Source: Labedella phragmitis
Lineage (GTDB): Bacteria > Actinomycetota > Actinomycetes > Actinomycetales > Microbacteriaceae
DNA: 64,000 bases
Assembly (NCBI RefSeq): GCF_004078635.1
Contig: NZ_RZNB01000001.1
Span: 682,001-746,000, forward strand
Reading direction: 5' to 3'
This document shows positions 44,503 to 52,817 of this stretch, in pieces. The first letter of the stretch is position 1, and each line of letters opens with the position of its first letter. The notes below the pieces were generated by a model that saw nothing but the letters and a program-made list of their open reading frames with translations, was not told where the DNA came from and made no database searches. Both the position numbers and the translations under genes were made by a program.

Positions 44503-46008
44503 GTGACCACGCATCTGCTCGACGTCGACGGCATCAGCAAGAGCTTCCCCGGCGTCCAGGCACTCAAAGACGTCCAGTTCCGCCTCGATCGCGGTGAGGT
44601 CCTCGCGCTCGTCGGCGAGAACGGCGCCGGCAAGTCGAGCCTCATGAAGATCCTCTCGGGCATCTACACGAAGGACGAGGGCACGATCCGTTTCGAGGGG
44701 AACGAGGTCGAGATCGACGGGCCGCGCGCCGCGCAGGCCCTCGGGATCTCGATCATCCACCAGGAGATGAACCTCATGCCCCACCTCACGGTGGCGCAGA
44801 ACATCTACATCGGCCGCGAGCCCCGCAGCCTCGGTGGTTTCGTGCTCCGCGAGCGCGCGCTCAACAAGAAGGCGGCGGAGCTTCTCAAGCGGCTGCGCAT
44901 CGACCTCGATCCCCGCCAGGAGGTCGGCGAGCTCACCGTCGCGAAGCAACAGATGGTCGAGATCGCGAAGGCGCTCTCCGTCGACTCCAAAGTCCTCATC
45001 ATGGATGAGCCGACCTCCTCGCTCACCGCCTCCGAGAGCGAGACGCTCTTCCGGCTCATCGAGGGCCTCAAGGCCGACGGCACCGGCATCATCTACATCT
45101 CGCACCGCATGGAGGAACTGGGCCGCATCGCCGACCGTGTCACCGTCATCCGCGACGGCCGCTACGTCGGCACCCTCGAGAAGGGCTCCTTCGACGTCCC
45201 GACGATCATCGAGATGATGGTCGGTCGTCACATCGACGAGAACGCGCGGCCCGCCGTGATCGACACGCACGGCAACGACGTCGTCCTGAAGGTCGAGAAC
45301 CTCAGCACGCGCAACGTCGTGAACGACGTGAGCTTCGAGCTGCGGCGGGGCGAGATCCTCGGGTTCGCCGGCCTCATGGGTGCCGGTCGCACCGAGGTGG
45401 CGCGCGCCATCATCGGCGCCGACCCGAAGTCGAGCGGCACGATCACGATCAACGGCAAGGTCGTCTCGATCTCGAAACCGACGGACGCCGTGCGACACGG
45501 AATCGGCTACCTCTCCGAGGACCGGAAGGCGCTCGGTCTCCTGCTGGGCCAGACGGTGAGCGAGAACATCCTGCTGCCGTCGCTTCCGAACTTCACGAAC
45601 CCGCTCGGCTTCGTGCAACCGGCGAAGGGGAAGAACGTCGCGAAGCGCTACGTCGACCAGTTGAAGATCAAGACGCCGTCCGTCCAGCAGGTCACGAAGC
45701 TCCTCTCCGGCGGCAATCAGCAGAAGGTCGTCATCGCCAAGTGGCTCGAACGCGATTGCGACATCCTCATCTTCGACGAGCCGACGCGCGGCATCGACGT
45801 CGGTGCCAAGGATGAGATCTACGCGCTCCTCAACGATCTCGCGGCGCGCGGCAAGTCGATCATCGTGATCTCCTCGGAGCTGCCCGAGGTACTCCGCCTC
45901 TCGCACCGCATCGCCGTCATGGCGACGGGGCGCATCACGGGCTTCCTCGACAACGAGAAGGCCACCCAGAACTCCGTCATGGAACTCGCGACGCGAGGCC
46001 ACGAATGA
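44503..46008 (+). CDS. Sugar ABC transporter ATP-binding protein (two NBDs, RbsA/MglA type)
   Basis: 501 residues with two ATPase domains. NBD1: Walker A GENGAGKSS, EVGELTVAKQQMVEIAKALS in place of a canonical signature (normal for this class) and Walker B LIMDEPTSSLT. NBD2: GAGRTEVARAIIG in place of Walker A, signature LLSGGNQQKVVIAKWL, Walker B ILIFDEPTRGIDVGAK. The frame extends 33 codons upstream, but GTG after AGGGAG gives the normal N-terminus. With the next two genes it forms the likely L-fucose importer. Confidence 0.94.
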   Translation: MTTHLLDVDGISKSFPGVQALKDVQFRLDRGEVLALVGENGAGKSSLMKILSGIYTKDEGTIRFEGNEVEIDGPRAAQALGISIIHQEMNLMPHLTVAQNIYIGREPRSLGGFVLRERALNKKAAELLKRLRIDLDPRQEVGELTVAKQQMVEIAKALSVDSKVLIMDEPTSSLTASESETLFRLIEGLKADGTGIIYISHRMEELGRIADRVTVIRDGRYVGTLEKGSFDVPTIIEMMVGRHIDENARPAVIDTHGNDVVLKVENLSTRNVVNDVSFELRRGEILGFAGLMGAGRTEVARAIIGADPKSSGTITINGKVVSISKPTDAVRHGIGYLSEDRKALGLLLGQTVSENILLPSLPNFTNPLGFVQPAKGKNVAKRYVDQLKIKTPSVQQVTKLLSGGNQQKVVIAKWLERDCDILIFDEPTRGIDVGAKDEIYALLNDLAARGKSIIVISSELPEVLRLSHRIAVMATGRITGFLDNEKATQNSVMELATRGHE

Positions 46009-46078
46009 GTGCCACCCGACCCCGCGCCTCGAGCGCGACCAACGCCACCTCAGCCGTCCCTGGAGAGAGAGCTCACCG

Positions 46079-47113
46079 ATGACCACCTCCACGCCCCCCA
46101 CCCCCACCGCGTCGGCGAAGAACCCCGAGCAGATCAATCCGCCCGGGGGCACCGAGCGTCGCCCGATCGGTCAGGTGCTGCGCAGCCAGCTGCAGCAGTC
46201 CCTCGCCTTCGCGACGCTCGTCGTGCTCATCATCTTCTTCTCGATCTCGAGCAGCAGCTTCTTCACGGTGAGCAACATCTCGGGCATCCTCCTCTCGACG
46301 GCCGTCATCGGGATCCTCGCGGTCGGCACGACCTTCGTGATCATCACGGGCGGAATCGACCTGTCGATCGGTACCGGCATGACATTGTGCGCGGTCATGA
46401 CGGGTGTCTTCATCACGGATATGGGTCTCCCGCTCGTCGTCGGTGTGATCGGCGGCATCGCGACGGGTGCCCTCATGGGGCTCATCAACGGCCTCAACAT
46501 CACGTTCCTCGGCCTGCCGCCCTTCATCGCGACCCTCGCGATGATGCTCATCGCCCAGGGACTCGCGCTCGTGATCTCGGGCGTCGCTCCCATCTACTTC
46601 GCGGAGCAGGCGTTCAAGGACATCGCTCTCGGGACGCTCATCCCGGGGCTCCCGAACGCCGTGCTCATCCTGTTCGCGTGCGCCATCGTGGCGTACGTCG
46701 TCCTGAGCAAGACGATCCTCGGTCGCTACACGTTCGCGATCGGCTCCAACGAGGAGGCGACGCGTCTCTCCGGCGTGAACACGCGCAAGTGGACGATCCT
46801 CATCTACACGGTCGCGGGCATCTTCACCGGCATCGCCGGTGTCGTCATCGCCGCCCGGCTCGGCTCGGCGCAGCCGCAGCTGGGCACGGGATACGAACTG
46901 CAGGCCATCGCGGCCGTCATCATCGGCGGCACGTCGCTGCTCGGCGGGCGTGGTTCGATCCTCGGAACACTCATCGGCGCGCTCATCATGAGCGTGCTCA
47001 TCAACGGCCTGCGCATCCTGTCGATCCAGACGGAGTGGCAGAACGTCGTGGTCGGAATCGTGATCCTCGTGGCGGTCTTCACCGATTCGCTCCGTCGGCG
47101 TCGCGAAGCCTGA
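46079..47113 (+). CDS. Sugar ABC transporter permease, RbsC type
   Basis: A 344-residue permease with about eight to ten helices. GTTFVIITGGIDLSIGTGMTL and LGRYTFAIGSNEEATRLSGVNTRKWTILIYTVAG are the family hallmarks, and ELQAIAAVIIGGTSLLGGRGSILGTLIGA closes the core. It has a Pro/Thr-rich cytoplasmic N-terminus of about 40 residues. It follows the ATPase by 70 bases. Confidence 0.94.
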   Translation: MTTSTPPTPTASAKNPEQINPPGGTERRPIGQVLRSQLQQSLAFATLVVLIIFFSISSSSFFTVSNISGILLSTAVIGILAVGTTFVIITGGIDLSIGTGMTLCAVMTGVFITDMGLPLVVGVIGGIATGALMGLINGLNITFLGLPPFIATLAMMLIAQGLALVISGVAPIYFAEQAFKDIALGTLIPGLPNAVLILFACAIVAYVVLSKTILGRYTFAIGSNEEATRLSGVNTRKWTILIYTVAGIFTGIAGVVIAARLGSAQPQLGTGYELQAIAAVIIGGTSLLGGRGSILGTLIGALIMSVLINGLRILSIQTEWQNVVVGIVILVAVFTDSLRRRREA

Positions 47114-47173
47114 CCCCTCCCACTCGGAACGGCCGATCGGCGAGGCGCCGAGCGGCCGGATTCCGTCCGATAC

Positions 47174-47187
47174 TGAAATCGGTTACA
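47174..47187. promoter_or_regulatory. Possible LacI-type operator before the binding-protein gene
   Basis: TGAAATCGGTTACA resembles LacI-family operators (TGAAACCGGTTTCA type): five of seven half-site positions are symmetric around a central CG. It lies 127 bases before the lipoprotein start, in the gap that separates it from the permease. Confidence 0.4.
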
Positions 47188-47313
47188 CCCGCGCCGATCC
47201 GGGCGAGGTAACGATCCTGTATCTACATGGCTCAACCCCACCACAACGCCTCACCCCCGAATACCGTAAAGAGCCCAGCAGAGGTGCTGGGACCCGAGAA
47301 CAATGGAGTTTCG

Positions 47314-48303
47314 ATGAAGAACGCTAGGAAAATGTCGGTCCTCGCGACCGCAGCCATCGCGGTGGTCGCCCTCGCCGGATGCGCTCAGGGCGGCAGCGCC
47401 GGGAGCGGTGGCGACGCGGGCAGCGGCGACAAGCCGTACATCGCGATGATCTCCAAGGGCTTCCAGCACCAGTTCTGGCAGGCCGTGAAGCAGGGCGCCG
47501 AGGAGCGCGCCGAGGAGCTCGGCGTCGAGATCACCTTCGAGGGGCCCGCGTCCGAGACCGAGGTCGACGCGCAGTTGCAGATGCTGCAGGCGGCCATCGA
47601 CAAGAGCCCAGACGCGATCGCCTACGCGGCCCTCGACCCCGAGGCCTGCATCCCCCTCATCGACGCCGCCGGTGCCGCAGAGATCCCCGTCGTGCAGTTC
47701 GACGCCGGTTGCGACTCCGACGTGCCCCTCAGCATCGCCAAGACCGACAGCCTGGGCGCCGGCGCCCTCGCCGCCGACCACATGGCCGAGCTGATCGGCG
47801 AGGAGGGCGAGGTCGCGATCGTCGGCCACAGCCAGATCAACTCGACGGGTGTCGAGCGTCGTGACGGTTTCGTCGAGCAGATGGAGGCCGAGTACCCGGA
47901 CATCGAGATCGTCGACATCCAGTACGGCGACGGCGACCACCTGAAGTCGGCTGACATCGCGAAGGCGATGATCGCGGCCCACCCCGACCTCAAGGGCATC
48001 TACGGCACGAACGAGGGCTCGGCCGTCGGCGTCGTGAACGCGCTCACCGAGCTCGGCATGAACGGCGACGACCTCACGGTCATCGGCTTCGACTCCGGCA
48101 AGGCCCAGATGGACGCGATCACGAACGGTCTCATGGCTGGTGCGATCACGCAGAACCCCATCGGCATCGGTGCGGAGACCGTCCAGGCGGCGTACGACGC
48201 CATCAACGGCGACACGCCCGAAGAGGTCATCGACACCGGTTACTTCTTCTACGACGCGGAGAACATGAAGGACGAGGAGATCGCGGCCGTCCTCTACGAG
48301 TAG
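47314..48303 (+). CDS. Sugar ABC transporter substrate-binding lipoprotein (RbsB type)
   Basis: The 329-residue protein has a signal MKNARKMSVLATAAIAVVALAGC ending in a lipobox cysteine, then a periplasmic-binding fold: YIAMISKGFQHQFWQAVKQGAEERAEELG, PDAIAYAALDPEACIPLIDAA, IPVVQFDAG, IYGTNEGSAVGVVNALTELG and TVIGFDSGKAQMDAI. It would deliver the sugar, probably L-fucose, to the upstream permease. ATG is chosen after GGAG; the frame's earlier ATG lacks a signal-peptide layout. A strong terminator follows. Confidence 0.94.
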   Translation: MKNARKMSVLATAAIAVVALAGCAQGGSAGSGGDAGSGDKPYIAMISKGFQHQFWQAVKQGAEERAEELGVEITFEGPASETEVDAQLQMLQAAIDKSPDAIAYAALDPEACIPLIDAAGAAEIPVVQFDAGCDSDVPLSIAKTDSLGAGALAADHMAELIGEEGEVAIVGHSQINSTGVERRDGFVEQMEAEYPDIEIVDIQYGDGDHLKSADIAKAMIAAHPDLKGIYGTNEGSAVGVVNALTELGMNGDDLTVIGFDSGKAQMDAITNGLMAGAITQNPIGIGAETVQAAYDAINGDTPEEVIDTGYFFYDAENMKDEEIAAVLYE

Positions 48304-48324
48304 GCCGTCCGTCAGACCCGAGGG

Positions 48325-48364
48325 CGGGGGTGGTGTGCGTCTCGACGCGCACCACCCCCGTTTT
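48325..48364 (+). terminator. Intrinsic terminator after the sugar-binding protein
   Basis: CGGGGGTGGTGTGCGT pairs with ACGCGCACCACCCCCG (one G-T wobble) across a four-base loop and is followed directly by TTTT. It ends the sugar transporter operon. Confidence 0.88.
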
Positions 48365-48410
48365 CACGTGCCGAGGGGACGACGACGCACGCGGTGTCGG
48401 ACCGGGGTAC

Positions 48411-48416
48411 TAGCGT
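48411..48416 (+). promoter_or_regulatory. -10 box of a leaderless promoter
   Basis: TAGCGT is followed by exactly six bases and the GTG start of the DUF2087 gene; there is no ribosome site. Confidence 0.6.
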
Positions 48417-48422
48417 GGATGC

Positions 48423-49016
48423 GTGAGTGAGCTCAGCCGATCGGAACGTCGTCAGAACGCGTCATCGCCGGGCGCCCGGCAACGCGCCCACTCCGAGCTG
48501 AACGCGTGGCGCCGCATCGTCGGGATCCTCGCGAACGACGAGGCCCGGGGCGTCTACGCGCGCATCGTCCTCGGCGAACCCGTCACGGAGGAGGCGACCG
48601 GTCTGCGTGAGCGCCGCCTCGGTCGTGTGCTCGCGAACCTCGTCGACAGCGGCCTCGTGAGCGAGGACGAGGGAGCCCTCGTCGCGTCCGGCGAGATGTT
48701 CCGGTCGATGCTCGCGGCGGAGCCCGTCCAGCGGGCCACGGGCGTCGACCGCTTCCTCCGCGACGGGCGCATCGAGCAATACCCCGCGTCGGCCGGCGAG
48801 CGCCGCGAACTCCTCGAGTGGGTCGTCGGCGAGGCGTTCGAGCCGGGTGCCCAGCTCACCGAGGGCGACGTCAACGAGCGCCTCGAACGGTTCACGGACG
48901 ACGTCGCCGTGCTGCGCCGCTACCTCGTCGACCACGAGCTGCTCGAGCGCACTCCCTCCGGGTCGACCTACGTGGCCGTCGCCGCTGATCAAACGTCACC
49001 CCCCGACCGGTCGTGA
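48423..49016 (+). CDS. DUF2087 domain-containing protein, winged-helix-like
   Basis: A 197-residue protein whose C-terminal part (DRFLRDGRIEQYPASAGERRELLEWVVGEAFEPGAQLTEGDVNERLERFTDDVAVLRRYLVDHELLER) matches DUF2087, often joined to an ArsR-like helix-turn-helix. The middle (NDEARGVYARIVLGEPVTEEATGLRERRLGRVLANLVDSGLVSEDEGAL) has the look of a winged helix, so it may bind DNA. Stand-alone gene with a leaderless promoter. Confidence 0.8.
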   Translation: MSELSRSERRQNASSPGARQRAHSELNAWRRIVGILANDEARGVYARIVLGEPVTEEATGLRERRLGRVLANLVDSGLVSEDEGALVASGEMFRSMLAAEPVQRATGVDRFLRDGRIEQYPASAGERRELLEWVVGEAFEPGAQLTEGDVNERLERFTDDVAVLRRYLVDHELLERTPSGSTYVAVAADQTSPPDRS

Positions 49017-49110
49017 AACCTGAAAGGGGGCGGACCGGAGCCGGAGCCGCGCCGTCATGACGCGCGGGTCCCGGGGTCTCTCAGGTGAGAACCCGAAAGG
49101 ACACCGAACC

Positions 49111-49380
49111 ATGAACATCCTCGTCGACGAGTGCAGCGTCTGGACCACCGCGCTCAAGGCCGACCGGCTCCTGAACCGGCTCCCCGCCGAACAGATCGCC
49201 CACCTGGGCGACGGCTTCGAGTGGGACGTCACGGAGTCCGACGTCGCCATCGCCCGCCGCTACCTCATCGGCGCTCGTGTCCGCGCGATCGCGCTCGGTC
49301 GGGAGATCGCCCGGATGGCGACGGCCCCCGACGGCGTTCTCCTCGAGCACCCGACGCTCAAGGCCCTCGCCCCGGCGTGA
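49111..49380 (+). CDS. Hypothetical protein
   Basis: An 89-residue protein, MNILVDECSVWTTALKADRLLNRLP..., ending in an alpha-helical stretch with many Arg and Ala. No family recognised. ATG follows AAAGGA by nine bases; an in-frame ATG 18 codons earlier has no site. The following gap to 49553 holds nothing I can name. Confidence 0.55.
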   Translation: MNILVDECSVWTTALKADRLLNRLPAEQIAHLGDGFEWDVTESDVAIARRYLIGARVRAIALGREIARMATAPDGVLLEHPTLKALAPA

Positions 49381-49553
49381 CCGTGACGGCTTAGCGGTCA
49401 GCGCGACGAGACCAGGGAGCGCGCGGGATTCGACACGAGCATCGTGTCGACGACCTCGTGCGCGATGAGGGCCCGCGGCCGCGGGAGGTGGCGCGGGCCG
49501 AGGGAGCCGTGTTCCGGAATGCCACCGGACGTCCGGCTCAACAGCGCATGTCG

Positions 49554-49766
49554 TCACACGTTCGTGGTCGGGCCGTCGGTCGCATCGGGTCGTCGCAGGA
49601 TGCGGCGGATCGCGGCGGTGAGTCGCGCCCATTGACGATCGCTGAACTCGTTCGAGAGCGCTTGCGTCTCGCGACCGAGGTCGCCGCCGCTCATGATCGC
49701 CTCGATCGCGGCCCGCGCACGTTCCTCCTGCTCGGCGGCCCGCCGCGCCCGTTCGTCCTTGTCCAC
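49554..49766 (-). CDS. Small hypothetical protein, charged helical N-terminus
   Basis: A 70-residue protein starting (GTG) MDKDERARRAAEQEERARAAIEAIM, a strongly charged helix likely to form a coiled coil, followed by ALSNEFSDRQWARLTAAIRRILRRP. No family recognised. The start is supported by a TAGGCT box six bases upstream (leaderless), which makes the gene more credible than its length alone would. Confidence 0.6.
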   Translation of the reverse strand: MDKDERARRAAEQEERARAAIEAIMSGGDLGRETQALSNEFSDRQWARLTAAIRRILRRPDATDGPTTNV

Positions 49767-49772
49767 GCGGCG

Positions 49773-49778
49773 AGCCTA
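49773..49778 (-). promoter_or_regulatory. -10 box of a leaderless promoter
   Basis: On the minus strand TAGGCT is followed by six bases and the GTG of the small charged protein. Confidence 0.5.
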
Positions 49779-49792
49779 CAAGCGGGCCGTCG

Positions 49793-50638
49793 TCATTCCC
49801 CCGGCTTGACCGCTTGCAGCGTGTACGAGAGCGGTGCGACGCCGTCGAGCCTCGCGAGCCGGTACTCGCCGTCGCCGGCGTCGACCATCTGGCCGGGGAG
49901 TGCCTCCCACGGCACGGTCCGGTGCTCGACGAGCCCCGTGATCTGGAGGCCGTGGTCGAGGAGCGCCGTGACGATCTCCCCGAGTCCGTGGTTCCACTCG
50001 TACGTCGTCGTCGCGGTGAGGGGGCGCTCCGTCGCGACGTATGTCGAGTCGTCGTCCCACTCGAGAGGCTCGTCCGGCTCGAAGTAGGGGAAGCGGAGGT
50101 GCAGGTCGTCGTCGAGCGTCTCGTTCATCGACCACAGGATCGGGTGCGCCTCCCGGATGAAGAGCCGGCCGCCGGGTCGCAGCAGCGCGGCGACCGTCAC
50201 GGCCCAGCGGTCGATGCTCGGAAGCCAGCAGAGCGCACCGATGCCCGTGTAGACGAGGTCGAAGCTCCCGGAATCGAGCACGTCCGTCGCCGCGTAGACG
50301 TCGCTCTCGACGAAGTCGACCTCGTCGCCCGTGCGCGCGACGAGGTCGCGTGCCTTCTCGATGGAGACGGAGGAGAAATCGAGGCCTGTCACGCGAGCGC
50401 CGAGCCGGGCGAGCGACAGAGTGTCCGTGCCGATGTGGCACTGCAGGTGCGCGGTGCGGAGACCTGTGACGTCACCGAGCCGCTCGCGATCAAAGCTCAC
50501 GACGTCGGACAGCGCTCCCGGGTCGGAGACGTAGCGGTCGATGCCGTACCCGAGACCGCCCTCCTGCGCGTGGACGGCGGCGCGATCGTCCCAGTTGGCG
50601 CGATTGGCCTCGCGGTGAAGCCCCAATGGTTCCGACAT
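49793..50638 (-). CDS. Class I SAM-dependent methyltransferase
   Basis: A 281-residue methyltransferase. The SAM loop is AHLQCHIGTDTLSLARLGARVTGLDFSSVSIEKAR, followed by VDFVESDVYAA and FDLVYTGIGALCWLPSIDRWAVTVAALLRPGGRLFIREAHP. Small-molecule target unknown. ATG at MSEPLGLHREAN is chosen because GAGG lies six bases upstream; a TAGGCT -10 box about 40 bases further up rules out the longest frame. Confidence 0.88.
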   Translation of the reverse strand: MSEPLGLHREANRANWDDRAAVHAQEGGLGYGIDRYVSDPGALSDVVSFDRERLGDVTGLRTAHLQCHIGTDTLSLARLGARVTGLDFSSVSIEKARDLVARTGDEVDFVESDVYAATDVLDSGSFDLVYTGIGALCWLPSIDRWAVTVAALLRPGGRLFIREAHPILWSMNETLDDDLHLRFPYFEPDEPLEWDDDSTYVATERPLTATTTYEWNHGLGEIVTALLDHGLQITGLVEHRTVPWEALPGQMVDAGDGEYRLARLDGVAPLSYTLQAVKPGE

Positions 50639-50750
50639 GAGCGACCTCGTCATTCCGCTCGACTGTCGAGCCGACCAGCCTATCGGCGCGTCCGGCGAAC
50701 GTGCATCCTCCATCGGCCGGTGCGACGACGCCGAGCTCGGTCTCCGGTCG

Positions 50751-52817
50751 TCAGGCCTTTCGGTCGCCGTCCAGGGGTGACACCGTGACCGGCGAGGACG
50801 CCGTGACTTCCGGCCGGTGCTCCTCGCTCTCTCCGCCCCGGAACTGCGTCATGTAGAGCGTGTAGTAGGCGCCGCGGCGCTCCAGCAGGCGCTCATGGTT
50901 GCCCTGCTCGACGATGCGACCGTTCTCCATCACGAGGATCGTGTCCGCGTCACGGATGGTCGACAACCGGTGCGCGATCACGAACGACGTGCGATCGGTG
51001 CGTAAGGCGGCCATCGCGTGCTGGACGAGGAGCTCCGTACGTGTGTCGACGGACGAGGTGGCTTCGTCGAGGATGAGCAGTGACGGTTGCGCGATGAACG
51101 CGCGGGCGATCGTGATCAGCTGTCGTTCCCCGGCGGAGATGGTGCCGCCGTCCGCGTCGATGACGGTGTCGTAGCCGTCGGGCAACTGACGGACGAAGCG
51201 ATCGACCATTGTGGCGTTCGCCGCCTCGGTGACCTCGTCGTCCGTCGCATCGAGTCGGCCGTACCGGATGTTCTCGCGGATGGTGCCCTCGAACAGCCAC
51301 GCGTCCTGCAACACCATGCCGACTTGCGAGCGCAGATCGGCGCGCGACAGCGTCGTGACGTCGATGCCGTCGAGGAGGATGCGCCCACCGTTCAACTCGT
51401 AGAACCGCATCACGAGGTTGACGAGCGTGGTCTTGCCGGCCCCCGTGGGGCCGACGATCGCGACGGTCTGACCCGGTTCCACCGAGAACGAGAGGTCCTC
51501 GATGAGCGGGTTGTCCTCCGCGTAGCGGAAGGTCACTCCCTCGAACTCCACGTGCCCGTTCGTGCGACCGGGGAGCGTCGAGGTCGGTGACTCGGGCGTC
51601 TCTTCGTCCGCATCGAGCAGCTCGAAGGTGCGCTCGGCCGACGCGACACCCGACTGCAGCATGTTCGCCATCCCCGCGAGCTGGCTGACCGGCTGGGAGA
51701 ACTCGCGCGAGTACTGGATGAAAGCGGTCGCGTCGCCGAGCGTGAGCTGACCGGACGCGACGCGCAGGCCGCCTGCGACGGCGATGAGCACGTACGAGAG
51801 GTAGGACACGAACATCATCGCCGGCATGATGATGCCCGAGACGAACTGGGCGCCGAACGACGCCCGGTAGAGCTTCTCGTTGCGGTCGTGGAACTCGGCG
51901 AGCATCTCGCGGTCGCGACCGAACACGCGAACGAGCTCGAGGCCCGAGAACGACTCCTCGATGTGGCCGTTGAGCGATCCCGTGTTCTTCCACTGCGCCG
52001 CGAACAGCTTCTGCGACCGCACACCGATGACGCCGGCGATGATCGCGGAGAGCGGAAGCGAGATGAGGGCGATGAGCGCGAGCTGCCACGAGACGATGAA
52101 CATCATCGCCGCGATGCCGATGATCGTGAGCACCGACTGCACGAGTTGCGAGAACGCCTGCTGCAGTGCTTGCTGGATGTTGTCGACGTCGTTCGTGACG
52201 CGCGACATGATGTCGCCGCGCTGTCGCGTGTCGAAGTAGCTGAGCGGCAACCGGTTGAGCTTGGCCTCGATGTCCTGCCGCAACCGGAAGACCACGCGCA
52301 TGACGAGCGCGTTGAGGATGAAGCCCTGCGCCCACATGAGCGTCGACGCGATGATGTAGAGGAACAGCACGATGAGGATCAGGCGACCCAGTTCGGTGAA
52401 GTCGATGCCCTGACCCGGTACGATCTGCGCCTTCTCGAGCAGGTCGGCGAAGTCTCCGCGACCGTCCGAACGCGCCTGCTCGACGACCTGATCGAGGGGG
52501 GCGCCCTCCGGCAGTTGCGACCCGATGACGCCGTTGAAGATGACGTCCATCGCCTGGCCGAGAACCTTCGGTGCGATCACGGTGAGGACGACGGACACGG
52601 TGACGAGGGCCACGACGAGCCACATCTTCACCTTCTCCGGCGCGAGCAGCCCGAAGAGTCGTTTCGCCGACGGCCAGAACTGCTGTGCCTTGCGCGGCGG
52701 GGTGCCGCCGAACATGTCGCCGTCGGCCTCGGTCGGCTGGAACTCCTCGTCGGCGACGGCCGTGGCCGCGGCTCCCGTGACGCCCGTCTCGGCGTCGGTC
52801 TTCTTCCGGCGGACCAT
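50751..52817 (-). CDS. ABC exporter subunit (TMD-NBD), partner 2 of a heterodimer
   Basis: A 688-residue half-exporter: a charged N-terminal extension of about 45 residues, six helices with a 60-residue extracytoplasmic insertion between helices 1 and 2, then an NBD with Walker A GPTGAGKTT, Walker B LLILDEATSSVD (catalytic Glu present) and VIAHRLST. The signature is degenerate, TISAGERQLITIARA. Its start overlaps the stop of the partner gene (TGATG). Substrate unknown, perhaps drug or lipid-like. Confidence 0.92.
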   Translation of the reverse strand: MVRRKKTDAETGVTGAAATAVADEEFQPTEADGDMFGGTPPRKAQQFWPSAKRLFGLLAPEKVKMWLVVALVTVSVVLTVIAPKVLGQAMDVIFNGVIGSQLPEGAPLDQVVEQARSDGRGDFADLLEKAQIVPGQGIDFTELGRLILIVLFLYIIASTLMWAQGFILNALVMRVVFRLRQDIEAKLNRLPLSYFDTRQRGDIMSRVTNDVDNIQQALQQAFSQLVQSVLTIIGIAAMMFIVSWQLALIALISLPLSAIIAGVIGVRSQKLFAAQWKNTGSLNGHIEESFSGLELVRVFGRDREMLAEFHDRNEKLYRASFGAQFVSGIIMPAMMFVSYLSYVLIAVAGGLRVASGQLTLGDATAFIQYSREFSQPVSQLAGMANMLQSGVASAERTFELLDADEETPESPTSTLPGRTNGHVEFEGVTFRYAEDNPLIEDLSFSVEPGQTVAIVGPTGAGKTTLVNLVMRFYELNGGRILLDGIDVTTLSRADLRSQVGMVLQDAWLFEGTIRENIRYGRLDATDDEVTEAANATMVDRFVRQLPDGYDTVIDADGGTISAGERQLITIARAFIAQPSLLILDEATSSVDTRTELLVQHAMAALRTDRTSFVIAHRLSTIRDADTILVMENGRIVEQGNHERLLERRGAYYTLYMTQFRGGESEEHRPEVTASSPVTVSPLDGDRKA

